Source: an uncultured Pseudohongiella sp.
GTDB taxonomy: Bacteria > Pseudomonadota > Gammaproteobacteria > Pseudomonadales > Pseudohongiellaceae
Assembly: GCA_902531515.1 (NCBI GenBank)
Contig: CACAEJ010000002.1
Location: 1 to 64,000, forward strand
Length of the DNA: 64,000 nt
Reading direction: 5' to 3'
This document shows positions 19,906-28,809 of this stretch, one piece after another. A program made the position numbers and the translations under genes. A model generated the notes under the pieces. That model had not been told where the DNA came from, searched no databases, and saw nothing but the letters and a program-made list of their open reading frames with translations. Numbering within the stretch: position 1 is the first letter of the stretch; each line of letters starts with the position of its first letter.

Positions 19906-20640
19906 TTACCAAGCGATTGGCTCCCCTTTCCAATCGGCAAACTTTATTTCTCCGTCATAAGCAAGATTGTCTAAAATTTTTATTAATTGTTTTGCAACAA
20001 AGTCAGGTTGAAAAATCGCAGTGCTAGCCACCATTTTATGAAAAGGTTGAGATAAGTAGGTGTCGGTAGTTCCGGGATGAAAAAGGAGGAAAGAGATTTC
20101 CGCAGGTTCTCTTCGAAATTCAATTGAAGCTGTTTTCATAAACATATTAAGAGCTGCTTTTGATGCGCGATAGGCGTACCATCCGCCTTTTCCGTTGTCC
20201 TGGATACTTCCTATGCGAGCACTAAAAACGGTGATGGAACATCTGCTGCTTTTTCGCAGCAAGGGTTTAAGATTTTTGACCCACACCATTGGGATGAAAG
20301 CATTAATTTTCATTATGTCTTCGAGGTTTTTAAGTTTAATGTCGTCAACTCTCTTTTCTGGTGAAAAAAAAGAACTGTGCAGTGCGCCGTTACATATGAT
20401 GACCTTATCGATAACCAATTCGCGTATCTTCAAAGAAGTAACGATTCCTTCTATTGAAGCTTCAGTGTAATCAGAGAGCAACCATTCAATTCTATCTTTG
20501 TTACTGAAAGACTGACTTTTAGGCAAAGAGCGGCTGATCGCAATAATTTTTGCTACCGTCTTTCTATCAAGGAAGTTTTGAATTAATGATCCCGCTATAG
20601 CGCTGTTTGCACCAATGATCAGAATTGATTCTTCGGGCAT
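19906..20640 (-). CDS. SDR family oxidoreductase
   Basis: ILIIGANSAIAGSLIQNF nucleotide-binding motif and YAYRASKAALNMFMKTAS (YxxxK). Confidence 0.9.
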   Translation of the reverse strand: MPEESILIIGANSAIAGSLIQNFLDRKTVAKIIAISRSLPKSQSFSNKDRIEWLLSDYTEASIEGIVTSLKIRELVIDKVIICNGALHSSFFSPEKRVDDIKLKNLEDIMKINAFIPMVWVKNLKPLLRKSSRCSITVFSARIGSIQDNGKGGWYAYRASKAALNMFMKTASIEFRREPAEISFLLFHPGTTDTYLSQPFHKMVASTAIFQPDFVAKQLIKILDNLAYDGEIKFADWKGEPIAW

Positions 20641-20645
20641 GAGCT

Positions 20646-21080
20646 CTAAGGCACTCTTTGTTTAGGATTATCAAGAGGGGAATTCTTCAACTCACAACTA
20701 TCGCAGTATCGCTTTCCTGTGAGGAGCAGTGAAATAAGAGAGCGATGTCGCGCAAAGAATCGATAGGCAGCATCAGACACAATTCGAAAACCCGGTGCCC
20801 TCAAGATTCGCAACCATTTATTTTTGCCAACGATACTCCATGCTTGCACAGAAACATCAAGGCCGAAAATCATGTCTCCATTATCATAACGGCCATGAAA
20901 AGTATTTGCTGCTTTACGTTGGCTAATATCCGGGAAGCGCTCGCAAAAATCACCACTGTAGATATTCTCAAAAATCAATCGGTTCGATAAGTCTAGAGAT
21001 TCCAAGGAACGCATCTCTGATACACATAATGGGCAAGTGCTATCAAAAAAAAGGGTCAGCTTTTCATGAGATTCAGACAT
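20646..21080 (-). CDS. DCC family (DUF393) thiol-disulfide oxidoreductase-like protein
   Basis: LFFDSTCPLCVSEMRSL with C-x-x-C; C-terminal RYCDSCELK. Confidence 0.88.
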   Translation of the reverse strand: MSESHEKLTLFFDSTCPLCVSEMRSLESLDLSNRLIFENIYSGDFCERFPDISQRKAANTFHGRYDNGDMIFGLDVSVQAWSIVGKNKWLRILRAPGFRIVSDAAYRFFARHRSLISLLLTGKRYCDSCELKNSPLDNPKQRVP

Positions 21081-21549
21081 GAATTATTACCATTCCAGCG
21101 TGGGCCGTGATTACAAGGTTAGTTAAAACAAATCTCAGGCGTGCATAGGCTCCATCTTGAAGCACCGCGGAATGCTTAAATAGCTTAACTTCCAAGCAAG
21201 CAATTCCCGCAAAAATTAATCCAAGAACTATTATGCTGGGGACGAGAAATTTAGCAGATGCTAGAGAGGCCGCCCAGCCAATGACAACCAAGATGTTGGT
21301 GGCTATCAATATCTTCTGGTTATTAGATGAAAATGGGATCTTCAGAACCTGACCCCACAGAGATCCCGCAAGAAAACAGAGGATTGCAAGGGAGTAGGTG
21401 GTAAAAATGGCCACGCCAGATACACCATAGATTTCATATTGATGCAGTGAGAGTGCTACCCCGATGATAAAGGGTGTCAGACCGACTATTCCGAGGCTGT
21501 ATGTGATTTTGGTGTAAGTCATATAAAAGGCTTTTAGAGTGTTCCTCAT
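21073..21549 (-). CDS. DUF3429 family membrane protein
   Basis: Five hydrophobic segments; LGIVGLTPFIIGV and FLAGSLWG typical of DUF3429. Confidence 0.75.
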   Translation of the reverse strand: MRNTLKAFYMTYTKITYSLGIVGLTPFIIGVALSLHQYEIYGVSGVAIFTTYSLAILCFLAGSLWGQVLKIPFSSNNQKILIATNILVVIGWAASLASAKFLVPSIIVLGLIFAGIACLEVKLFKHSAVLQDGAYARLRFVLTNLVITAHAGMVIIHV

Positions 21550-21621
21550 GAAACGTAAAACCTTAGTTTTTAGATCTTATAAGTCCGACGTACTTTACAT
21601 AGCGTATCAGCAAGTTACTAA

Positions 21622-23196
21622 ATGAGGAGGAAGCCCTTTGTGGAAAGATCTTATGGTTCAATATGCTGGATTTTTGGAGATCAGTTAAATAGCGATCATT
21701 CGTGGTTCGAAATAACTGACAAGTCAAGACTCTTTGTTATTGCTGAATTGGAGCAAGAGGCGTCCTATTGCAAGCACCACGTGCAAAAAGTCGCAGCGTT
21801 TTTTGCAGCCATGGAAAACTTTGCCACTACACTGAGAGAGTCGGGACATGACGTTCTGCATTTAACCTTAGATGAGACTGCTGACTTTAAAGACCTCCAA
21901 AACCTAATTGAATACACACTTGAAAGGTTCTCGGCTACTCGCTTCTGGTATCAGCGTCCAGATGAGTATCGGCTATTAAAAGATATTAGGTCTCTTTCTT
22001 CTCAAATTAATGTAGAGATAGAGGAATTCGATACAGAACATTTTCTCTTGCCTTATGATCAAATTACAAAAGAATTCGTCGCTGGAAGATCCCATCGTAT
22101 GGAGAGCTTTTATCGGAAAATGCGCAGAAATTTTGATATTTTAATGGAGGGTGAAGAGCCAGCGGGGGGTTCTTGGAATTATGACAAGGAAAACCGAGAG
22201 AAACTTAAAAAAGATGACCTTGATTGCATACCTGCTCCAAAGATTTTCGAAAACGATGTCTCTCAGATTCTTGATCGGATTAAAAAGCACAAAATTCCTG
22301 TAATCGGTCAAGAAATGAATTCTCTAATATGGCCTGTCGGTCGAGACCAAGCCCAAGAAATTCTGGATTTTTTCTGTGAATACTGCCTGCCCTCATTCGG
22401 ACGTTTCCAAGACGCGATGACCTGCGAAACACAGCATGGGTGGAGTTTGTATCACTCGCGACTCAGCTTCGCCCTCAATGTTAAAATGCTATCTCCATTG
22501 GAAGTTATTACAAAAGCACTAAAGTGTTTTGAGAGTCGCCGGAGTGAAATTTCGCTATCCCAGATAGAGGGTTTTGTTAGACAAATACTTGGTTGGCGTG
22601 AGTTCATTAGGGCAATATATTGGGTAAACATGCCAGGCTATTCCGATAAGAATTATTTTTCCGCTGACACAAAACTACCTGACTATTTTTGGACGGGTGA
22701 TACCAAAATGAGGTGTATGCAAAATGCGATCAAGCATTCCCTAGAATACAGCTACTCTCACCATATCCATCGATTAATGGTGACAGGTAATTTTTGTATG
22801 CTGACCGGTATTGATCCCGGAGAAGTCGACGATTGGTACTTAGGTATCTATATCGATGCAGTCCAGTGGGTTGAGCTCCCTAACACGCGAGGGATGTCGC
22901 AATATGCCGATGGAGGTATAGTGGCGTCTAAGCCTTATGCGGCGAGCGGCAACTATATTTCAAAAATGAGCGATTATTGCTCTAGTTGTCACTATAAAGT
23001 TAGGGAAGTGACATCCAAGAGAGCATGTCCTTTCAACAGTCTGTATTGGTATTTCATGCATAAACACGCGGATGCACTCCGACAAAATCCTCGCACCAAT
23101 CTCGTGTTTAAGGGTTGGGATAGGAAAACAGAAAATGAACGCCGCTTGGTGCTGCAAAAGGCAAAAGAAGTGGTTGATGCTCGTGAATCACTCTGA
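21622..23196 (+). CDS. Cryptochrome/photolyase-related protein (FeS-BCP / PhrB-like)
   Basis: WIFGDQLNSDHSWF N-terminus; LVTGNFCMLTGIDPGEVDDWYLGIYIDAVQWVELPNTRGMSQYADGG; C-terminal Fe-S cysteines CSSCHYKVREVTSKRACPFNSLYWYF. Confidence 0.93.
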   Translation: MRRKPFVERSYGSICWIFGDQLNSDHSWFEITDKSRLFVIAELEQEASYCKHHVQKVAAFFAAMENFATTLRESGHDVLHLTLDETADFKDLQNLIEYTLERFSATRFWYQRPDEYRLLKDIRSLSSQINVEIEEFDTEHFLLPYDQITKEFVAGRSHRMESFYRKMRRNFDILMEGEEPAGGSWNYDKENREKLKKDDLDCIPAPKIFENDVSQILDRIKKHKIPVIGQEMNSLIWPVGRDQAQEILDFFCEYCLPSFGRFQDAMTCETQHGWSLYHSRLSFALNVKMLSPLEVITKALKCFESRRSEISLSQIEGFVRQILGWREFIRAIYWVNMPGYSDKNYFSADTKLPDYFWTGDTKMRCMQNAIKHSLEYSYSHHIHRLMVTGNFCMLTGIDPGEVDDWYLGIYIDAVQWVELPNTRGMSQYADGGIVASKPYAASGNYISKMSDYCSSCHYKVREVTSKRACPFNSLYWYFMHKHADALRQNPRTNLVFKGWDRKTENERRLVLQKAKEVVDARESL

Positions 23197-23201
23197 GACC
23201 T

Positions 23202-24494
23202 TTAATTAAAAGTCCCAGCTATTCTTTGTACTTCATCCAGAACCCTCAATAAGTTGCCACTCCATAGATTACTTATTTCCGCTTCCGTATATCCTCGTCT
23301 TACAAGTTCTAGAGTTATGTTGAATGTTTCCGACGCATCGTTCCAACCGCGAATGCCACCTCCTCCATCGAAATCGGAACTAATACCCACATGCTCGAGG
23401 CCAATCAGATTAATCATATATTCGATGTGATCCACAAAATCTGCAACTGTTGCCGGGGGAGCAAGATCGAACATTGCAGAATTTACTCGAGAGCGCAATC
23501 TTGTATTAAATTCTGCGATGTTAGAGTCATAAGTTTGTTTTGCCGCTATGGAAAGCGTTTCTATTTCAGAGTCAGATAAGATCTTAAAGCCAATTTCGTT
23601 TGAAATTTCTGCGTCCAAATCAGAGCGGCTTTCAATTAAAAATGCTCTTCTCTGTTCATTCACATAAGTACTAAAAGCTGTTGTTTGAACTACGCCCCCG
23701 TTTGCTTTAACGGCTTGAAGCATTTCATCGTCAAGATTGCGGCTATGGTTAGTTAGTTTTCTGGCGGAGGAATGTGAAGCAATAATTGGTGCAACGCTGA
23801 GTTTAAGAGTTTGCATAATGGAGTCTTTGGAGGGATGCGAAATGTCGATCATTATTCCCAGCCGATTCATTTCGCTGATGGCCTTCCTACCCATCTCACT
23901 CAAGCCGCCGTGAACGTAATCGTTGTTTTCCTCTCCCGTGTGTGAATCTGAAAGTTGATTGTGTCCATTATGAGCGAGCGACATATACCTTCCGCCCCTA
24001 TCATAGAACTCTTCTATCCTAGATAGGTCGTTTCCAAGTGGATAGGCGTTTTCTATGCCAATCATGGCGACTTTTTTCCCCGAGTTTACCACTCGTCGAA
24101 CATCTTCTGATGTGTAGGCAAGCTCGATTTGATCAGGTGCGATTTCCTCAGCCAGTCTATGAATGGCATCGAATTTATCAATCGCATTGGCGTAGGCAGC
24201 GGCATAGCCTTCATCATCAAGACGAGCCTGCCCGGTGTAGACAATAAACCAAGCTACATCAAGACCGCCCTCTTCCATTTTTGGTAGATTCACTTGAGTG
24301 TCAAGATCCTGAGTGTAGTTTCTCGATGCAGTGAAATTTCGTGTGTTTATATCAGCGTGAGTGTCTAAGGTAATTACTCTATCGTGAATACCTTGGGCTT
24401 TTGCGAATATTTCCTCTTCACTTTCCCTGCAGCCCCACAATTGGAGGGAGATTAGAACAGCCAAAATTGTTTTAGCAAGACCAATTTGATTCAT
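23202..24494 (-). CDS. Dipeptidase, peptidase M19 family (lipoprotein)
   Basis: LDTHADINTR, YMSLAHNGHNQLSDS, MIDISHPSKDSIMQT, GISSDFDGGGGIRGW; lipobox LQLWGC. Confidence 0.92.
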   Translation of the reverse strand: MNQIGLAKTILAVLISLQLWGCRESEEEIFAKAQGIHDRVITLDTHADINTRNFTASRNYTQDLDTQVNLPKMEEGGLDVAWFIVYTGQARLDDEGYAAAYANAIDKFDAIHRLAEEIAPDQIELAYTSEDVRRVVNSGKKVAMIGIENAYPLGNDLSRIEEFYDRGGRYMSLAHNGHNQLSDSHTGEENNDYVHGGLSEMGRKAISEMNRLGIMIDISHPSKDSIMQTLKLSVAPIIASHSSARKLTNHSRNLDDEMLQAVKANGGVVQTTAFSTYVNEQRRAFLIESRSDLDAEISNEIGFKILSDSEIETLSIAAKQTYDSNIAEFNTRLRSRVNSAMFDLAPPATVADFVDHIEYMINLIGLEHVGISSDFDGGGGIRGWNDASETFNITLELVRRGYTEAEISNLWSGNLLRVLDEVQRIAGTFN

Positions 24495-24776
24495 AAATAA
24501 AGCCTTTAAATTATCAGTCGACTCTTTAACGCTAGTGTCGTTATGCTTTTGCTATCGATTAACTTATCACTTGGATTTTGCGATTGATAGGAATTATTGG
24601 GACGAGCCCAACCGTTTTTGACTTATAGGAAGTTCTTTTCATAGACCGTGACATTGCCATATCAGAACCAACACAAGATTTGCTAACATTGTTCAGCATA
24701 GAATACTATTCGTTCTAAGGAATTATTACCTTTCGGTAAACAGAGTGCCCAGTCATTGGGACAGAGGTGAGTCGCA

Positions 24777-26510
24777 TTGAAAAGTAATTTAGGTCGTAAC
24801 CAATTTTATAGAGGGTCACTGATAAGGGCTCTATGTCTTATTTTAAGTATTTTTCTTTTTGCAGCTGCGTACTCAGAGGGTGGTCGTACTCCCATTCGTG
24901 CAAAAAATGGGATAGTTTCCAGTGCTTCAAGACTCGCATCAGAAACTGGCGTACAAATTTTGAAGCAGGGAGGCAATGCCGTGGACGCGGCTGTTGCAAC
25001 TGCTTTTGCGCTAGCAGTCACATGGCCAAGCGCAGGAAATATCGGGGGAGGTGGTTTCCTTGTTTATCATGGCGAGAATGGACAGGCGACCACGTTTGAC
25101 TTTCGTGAAAAAGCAGCAATCGCTGCGACGGAAGACATGTACCTCGGGCTAAATGGGCGAGTTCAAAATAATTCAAACCATATTGGGATGCTGGCAGTAG
25201 GAGTGCCGGGCACTGTAGCGGGTCTCTTTAAGGCCCATCAAGAGTTGGGCTCGCTGCCTTGGGCAGAACTTGTGGCTCCTGCCGTGGAGATGGCAAGAGA
25301 TGGAATTCCAATCAACTACTCTCTTCAAACCGGATTTGAAAGAAGTGCGAACAGGTTTAGGCAATACCCCTCGTCCGCAAAAAAGTTTTTTAAAAGTGAT
25401 GGTTCATTTTATCAGTTGGGAGAAACATGGGTTCAACCTGACCTTGCTCATACGCTCGAACTTATTCAAAGAAACGGTAGAGACGGATTTTATCTGGGGG
25501 AGAATGCGGAAAGGTTAGCAGACTTCATGGCAAATAATGGAGGGTTAATTACCGAAGAAGATTTGGCCAAGTATGAGGCGATTGAGCGTGAGCCGATTAA
25601 AGGTTCTTACAGGGGTTTTGACATTGTTAGCATGCCGCCACCGAGCTCCGGCGGCGTTGCTTTGGTCGAGATGTTAAACATACTGGAAGATTATGATCTT
25701 TCCGAAATGGGGCACAATTCCGCTGATTACTTGCATGTTTTGACAGAAACAATGAGAAGAGCTTACGCGGACCGAGCAGAGCATCTTGGAGACCCAGATT
25801 TCAATGAAGATATACCTATCTCGCGTTTGTTGGACAAAGAATATGCTGCGAAACTACGATCGACTATCAATCTGAACAAAAAGTCTGAAAGTAGTCCCTC
25901 TCAATTTGCACAAGCTTATGAAAGTGAGGAAACCACGCATTTTTCAGTGGTGGACAAAGACGGAAATATGGTGAGCCTGACTTATACTCTCGAATTCGGC
26001 TATGGCTCTGCGATAGTCGTGGAGGGAGGAGGTTACTTGTTGAACAATGAGTTGGGAGACTTCAATGCAGTGCCCGGTTTGACAGATGAGCGTGGCAATA
26101 TTGGTACGGCCCCAAACCTTGTTGCTCCCCAAAAGAGGCCTTTGTCATCCATGACCCCAACTATAGTCGCCAAAAATGGAAAACCTGTTTTTGCAACGGG
26201 TAGTCCCGGTGGTAAGACTATAATCAATACGACAATGCAGACGATTCTTAACGTAATTGACCATGGTTTTAATATAGCCGAGGCAATCGAAGCAGGGCGT
26301 ATCCACCACCAATGGTTCCCTGATATTACCAGCGTTGAAACGAACTCAATTTCAGCAGATACAATTCGACTTTATGAGGCAAAGGGACACAGAATTCGGG
26401 AAAGGAGTTCTCAGGGGGCTGCTATGGGCGTTTATCACAATCGTGATGAAGGCCTGTTTGAGGGAGCTTCAGACTCGCGTCGCGGTGATGGCGCCGCTGT
26501 CGGTTATTAA
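24777..26510 (+). CDS. ggt: Gamma-glutamyltransferase
   Basis: GGNAVDAAVATAFAL, GGGGFLVY, ETTHFSVVDKDGNMVSLTYTLEFGYGS (nucleophile Thr), SPGGKTIINTTMQ. TTG start preceded by AGAGGTGAG. Confidence 0.95.
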   Translation: MKSNLGRNQFYRGSLIRALCLILSIFLFAAAYSEGGRTPIRAKNGIVSSASRLASETGVQILKQGGNAVDAAVATAFALAVTWPSAGNIGGGGFLVYHGENGQATTFDFREKAAIAATEDMYLGLNGRVQNNSNHIGMLAVGVPGTVAGLFKAHQELGSLPWAELVAPAVEMARDGIPINYSLQTGFERSANRFRQYPSSAKKFFKSDGSFYQLGETWVQPDLAHTLELIQRNGRDGFYLGENAERLADFMANNGGLITEEDLAKYEAIEREPIKGSYRGFDIVSMPPPSSGGVALVEMLNILEDYDLSEMGHNSADYLHVLTETMRRAYADRAEHLGDPDFNEDIPISRLLDKEYAAKLRSTINLNKKSESSPSQFAQAYESEETTHFSVVDKDGNMVSLTYTLEFGYGSAIVVEGGGYLLNNELGDFNAVPGLTDERGNIGTAPNLVAPQKRPLSSMTPTIVAKNGKPVFATGSPGGKTIINTTMQTILNVIDHGFNIAEAIEAGRIHHQWFPDITSVETNSISADTIRLYEAKGHRIRERSSQGAAMGVYHNRDEGLFEGASDSRRGDGAAVGY

Positions 26511-26533
26511 CCTTTAGATCTAGGGAGAGTATT

Positions 26534-26995
26534 ATGAAATCAACACTATTAGGTTTTATTTTTCTTTCGAGTTTCTCGTTTGCAGCCCAAGATCTCGAAT
26601 CGATAAAGCAACAATTTATAGGTGACTACGAATTGGTGAGCTACGTGACTTTCTCTGAAGATGGCGCGGAGCGAGACATGGATTACATCGGGAGACTAAG
26701 TTACGACCGCTTTGGTAACATGTCCGGCCTTGGAATGCCCATAGACCTACCATCTCGGGCGGAGGAATCCTCGGAGCGAACAATAGGTGGATTTGGGTAC
26801 TGGGGAAAGGTCTCATGGGACCTCGATGTTGGGACCGTAACACATCATGTCGTCGGTTCACCCATGGTCCCTCGATGGGTGGGTGGCGATAATGTTCGCT
26901 ACTTTGAGTTTATAGAAGATGATCTTCTTGCCCTATCGATAAAGGATACGCAAGGAAGGATCACCGGAACTCTCACTTGGAGACGGCTCAAGTAA
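26534..26995 (+). CDS. Exported lipocalin-like domain protein
   Basis: Signal peptide; FIGDYELVSYVTFSEDGAERDMDYIGRLSYDRFGNMSG and C-terminal GTLTWRR, typical of lipocalin-like proteins. Confidence 0.7.
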   Translation: MKSTLLGFIFLSSFSFAAQDLESIKQQFIGDYELVSYVTFSEDGAERDMDYIGRLSYDRFGNMSGLGMPIDLPSRAEESSERTIGGFGYWGKVSWDLDVGTVTHHVVGSPMVPRWVGGDNVRYFEFIEDDLLALSIKDTQGRITGTLTWRRLK

Positions 26996-27021
26996 GATTG
27001 ATTCAGTCTCTGAATGTACTG

Positions 27022-28635
27022 TTAATCTAATATGTTAACGAAGTCTTCCCAAGTTGTTGGTTCTCCGTGGATTGGCACAATCGTCTCAACATCAAGGCCA
27101 AGGCGTTGAACGTGGTTGTAGAGGCTTCTGTTCGAATCGGAGGCATTGCCAAGATTCGGCTCAAACGAATCGAATAAATCGGCTTCGATAAGCATTTTTT
27201 GATCTGGTAGGTACGCGACTAGCATGCCTTCGACATGTGAAAGCGGGTGAACGTATGAAATCTGCATCATACGCTCGCCGTCAGTCAGCACATAGTTTTC
27301 CCGAACAACTTCGTATTGGTATCCCTCCGCGAGTTCGGTGGGTGGCCAAAGGCTAATCATATCTGGATCCAAAGTTCGTGGTGAATAGTTTAAAACGTCA
27401 CGGGTGTAAAACTCATAATTTTTCCAATGCGTGATGATTGTAGCCCCAATGTGCATATAGGTTCTGAGGCCTCCAATAGAATCGTGGTGCTGATGCGTGT
27501 TAATCAAAAATCGAATCGGTTTGTCAGGAATGCGCTTGACGATTTCATCAATAACGGCGAGATTACGATTTTCATTAAGAGGGGCTTCGATCACTGCGAT
27601 GTAGTCTTTAAATTCCACTACAACACTGTTGTGGGATCCGCCGCCGTATAAAAAGGTTCCATTACCTAGATCCTGAACTTCTACATTTTCAGAGAATTCC
27701 GCATTTGCAACGACTGAAGGCACTTCAACTTCTCCCGGGCAAACATTCGCCACTATGTTATCTTGCCTTCCCCCAAAGGCATTATGTCCGGCGTTAATGC
27801 TTTGGGCCTGATAATTATCGTCCCACCCAGTGTGGTGATGCCAAACGGTTGGAAATCTGATTCCATTGCCGATGTCGATATAGTCAGAGTTGGAAAACTC
27901 ATGCTCATAATTTGCATCGCCCAGAACCGGATCCGGCACCCAGGTGTGTATCCTCTGCAACAGATTTTGAGAATTAATTGTGGCATCGACCCGATACTTA
28001 CCCATGAGAGTTATAGACACAATTGTGACTTTCTCTGGCTTGACTGTAGCGCCGTCACGCCCCATCTCTCCCAACTCCCAACGCCAAGTAGCTACGGGGT
28101 TAGCGCCAGGTAGGCGGGCTGCCTTCAGAAACCCGTGAGGAGTAAGCCACATATCAAGCTGCCATCGTTCGGCATCGACTGGTTGGGCAGCAAGAGGGTC
28201 TCCTTCGGCGCCGTCTTGATGCCATGCGTATCTGCCGTTTAGGCTAAAAATTTGGCGCTCATTCTTTTGAACGGGTGTTCCGCTGTACCAACCCAGCCCG
28301 TACTTCCAGGACGCCGGGTTTTGTCCCGGTTCGCGATCGAATGTTTCGATCATTCGGACATTCTCCCAGTCTATTAAGCGATTATAGTTTCTCAGGGGTT
28401 TTCCTCGAGGCCAGTCGACTTCATAAGCATTTATGTATTGCTGTCCCACCATTCCTGTATAAGCGGAACCAGAGATAGAAACACAAGAGAGCCGGTCCTC
28501 TCCTATCGCGGCTGACGCTGCTAGCAGAACGGGTTTTGGGTCAATGTAGCCGGGTTCGAATTCCTGGGCTACGACAAGAAAGGGGAGTGTAATGGAAAAA
28601 ACGGTTGCGCTCGTTCGAAAAGTCATCAATGTCAC
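27022..28635 (-). CDS. Exported MBL-fold metallo-hydrolase-like protein
   Basis: FLINTHQHHDSIGGLRTY, EADLFDSFEPN, IVPIHGEPTTW; signal peptide. Confidence 0.82.
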   Translation of the reverse strand: MTLMTFRTSATVFSITLPFLVVAQEFEPGYIDPKPVLLAASAAIGEDRLSCVSISGSAYTGMVGQQYINAYEVDWPRGKPLRNYNRLIDWENVRMIETFDREPGQNPASWKYGLGWYSGTPVQKNERQIFSLNGRYAWHQDGAEGDPLAAQPVDAERWQLDMWLTPHGFLKAARLPGANPVATWRWELGEMGRDGATVKPEKVTIVSITLMGKYRVDATINSQNLLQRIHTWVPDPVLGDANYEHEFSNSDYIDIGNGIRFPTVWHHHTGWDDNYQAQSINAGHNAFGGRQDNIVANVCPGEVEVPSVVANAEFSENVEVQDLGNGTFLYGGGSHNSVVVEFKDYIAVIEAPLNENRNLAVIDEIVKRIPDKPIRFLINTHQHHDSIGGLRTYMHIGATIITHWKNYEFYTRDVLNYSPRTLDPDMISLWPPTELAEGYQYEVVRENYVLTDGERMMQISYVHPLSHVEGMLVAYLPDQKMLIEADLFDSFEPNLGNASDSNRSLYNHVQRLGLDVETIVPIHGEPTTWEDFVNILD

Positions 28636-28809
28636 GTGATCTCCTCGTTATTGTTATTTTTGGCTAAACAGCGGTTAGATTAAAGGAGCGGGGGTACTAA
28701 TTCAATTGGGAACTCATCTTTGTGGATGTCTGAGAAGCCCATAATGAGAGTGAGACTAGTTTCTGTGGTATAAATCCCATCTTACTAGCCTAAATCAAGG
28801 CATGAGGAC

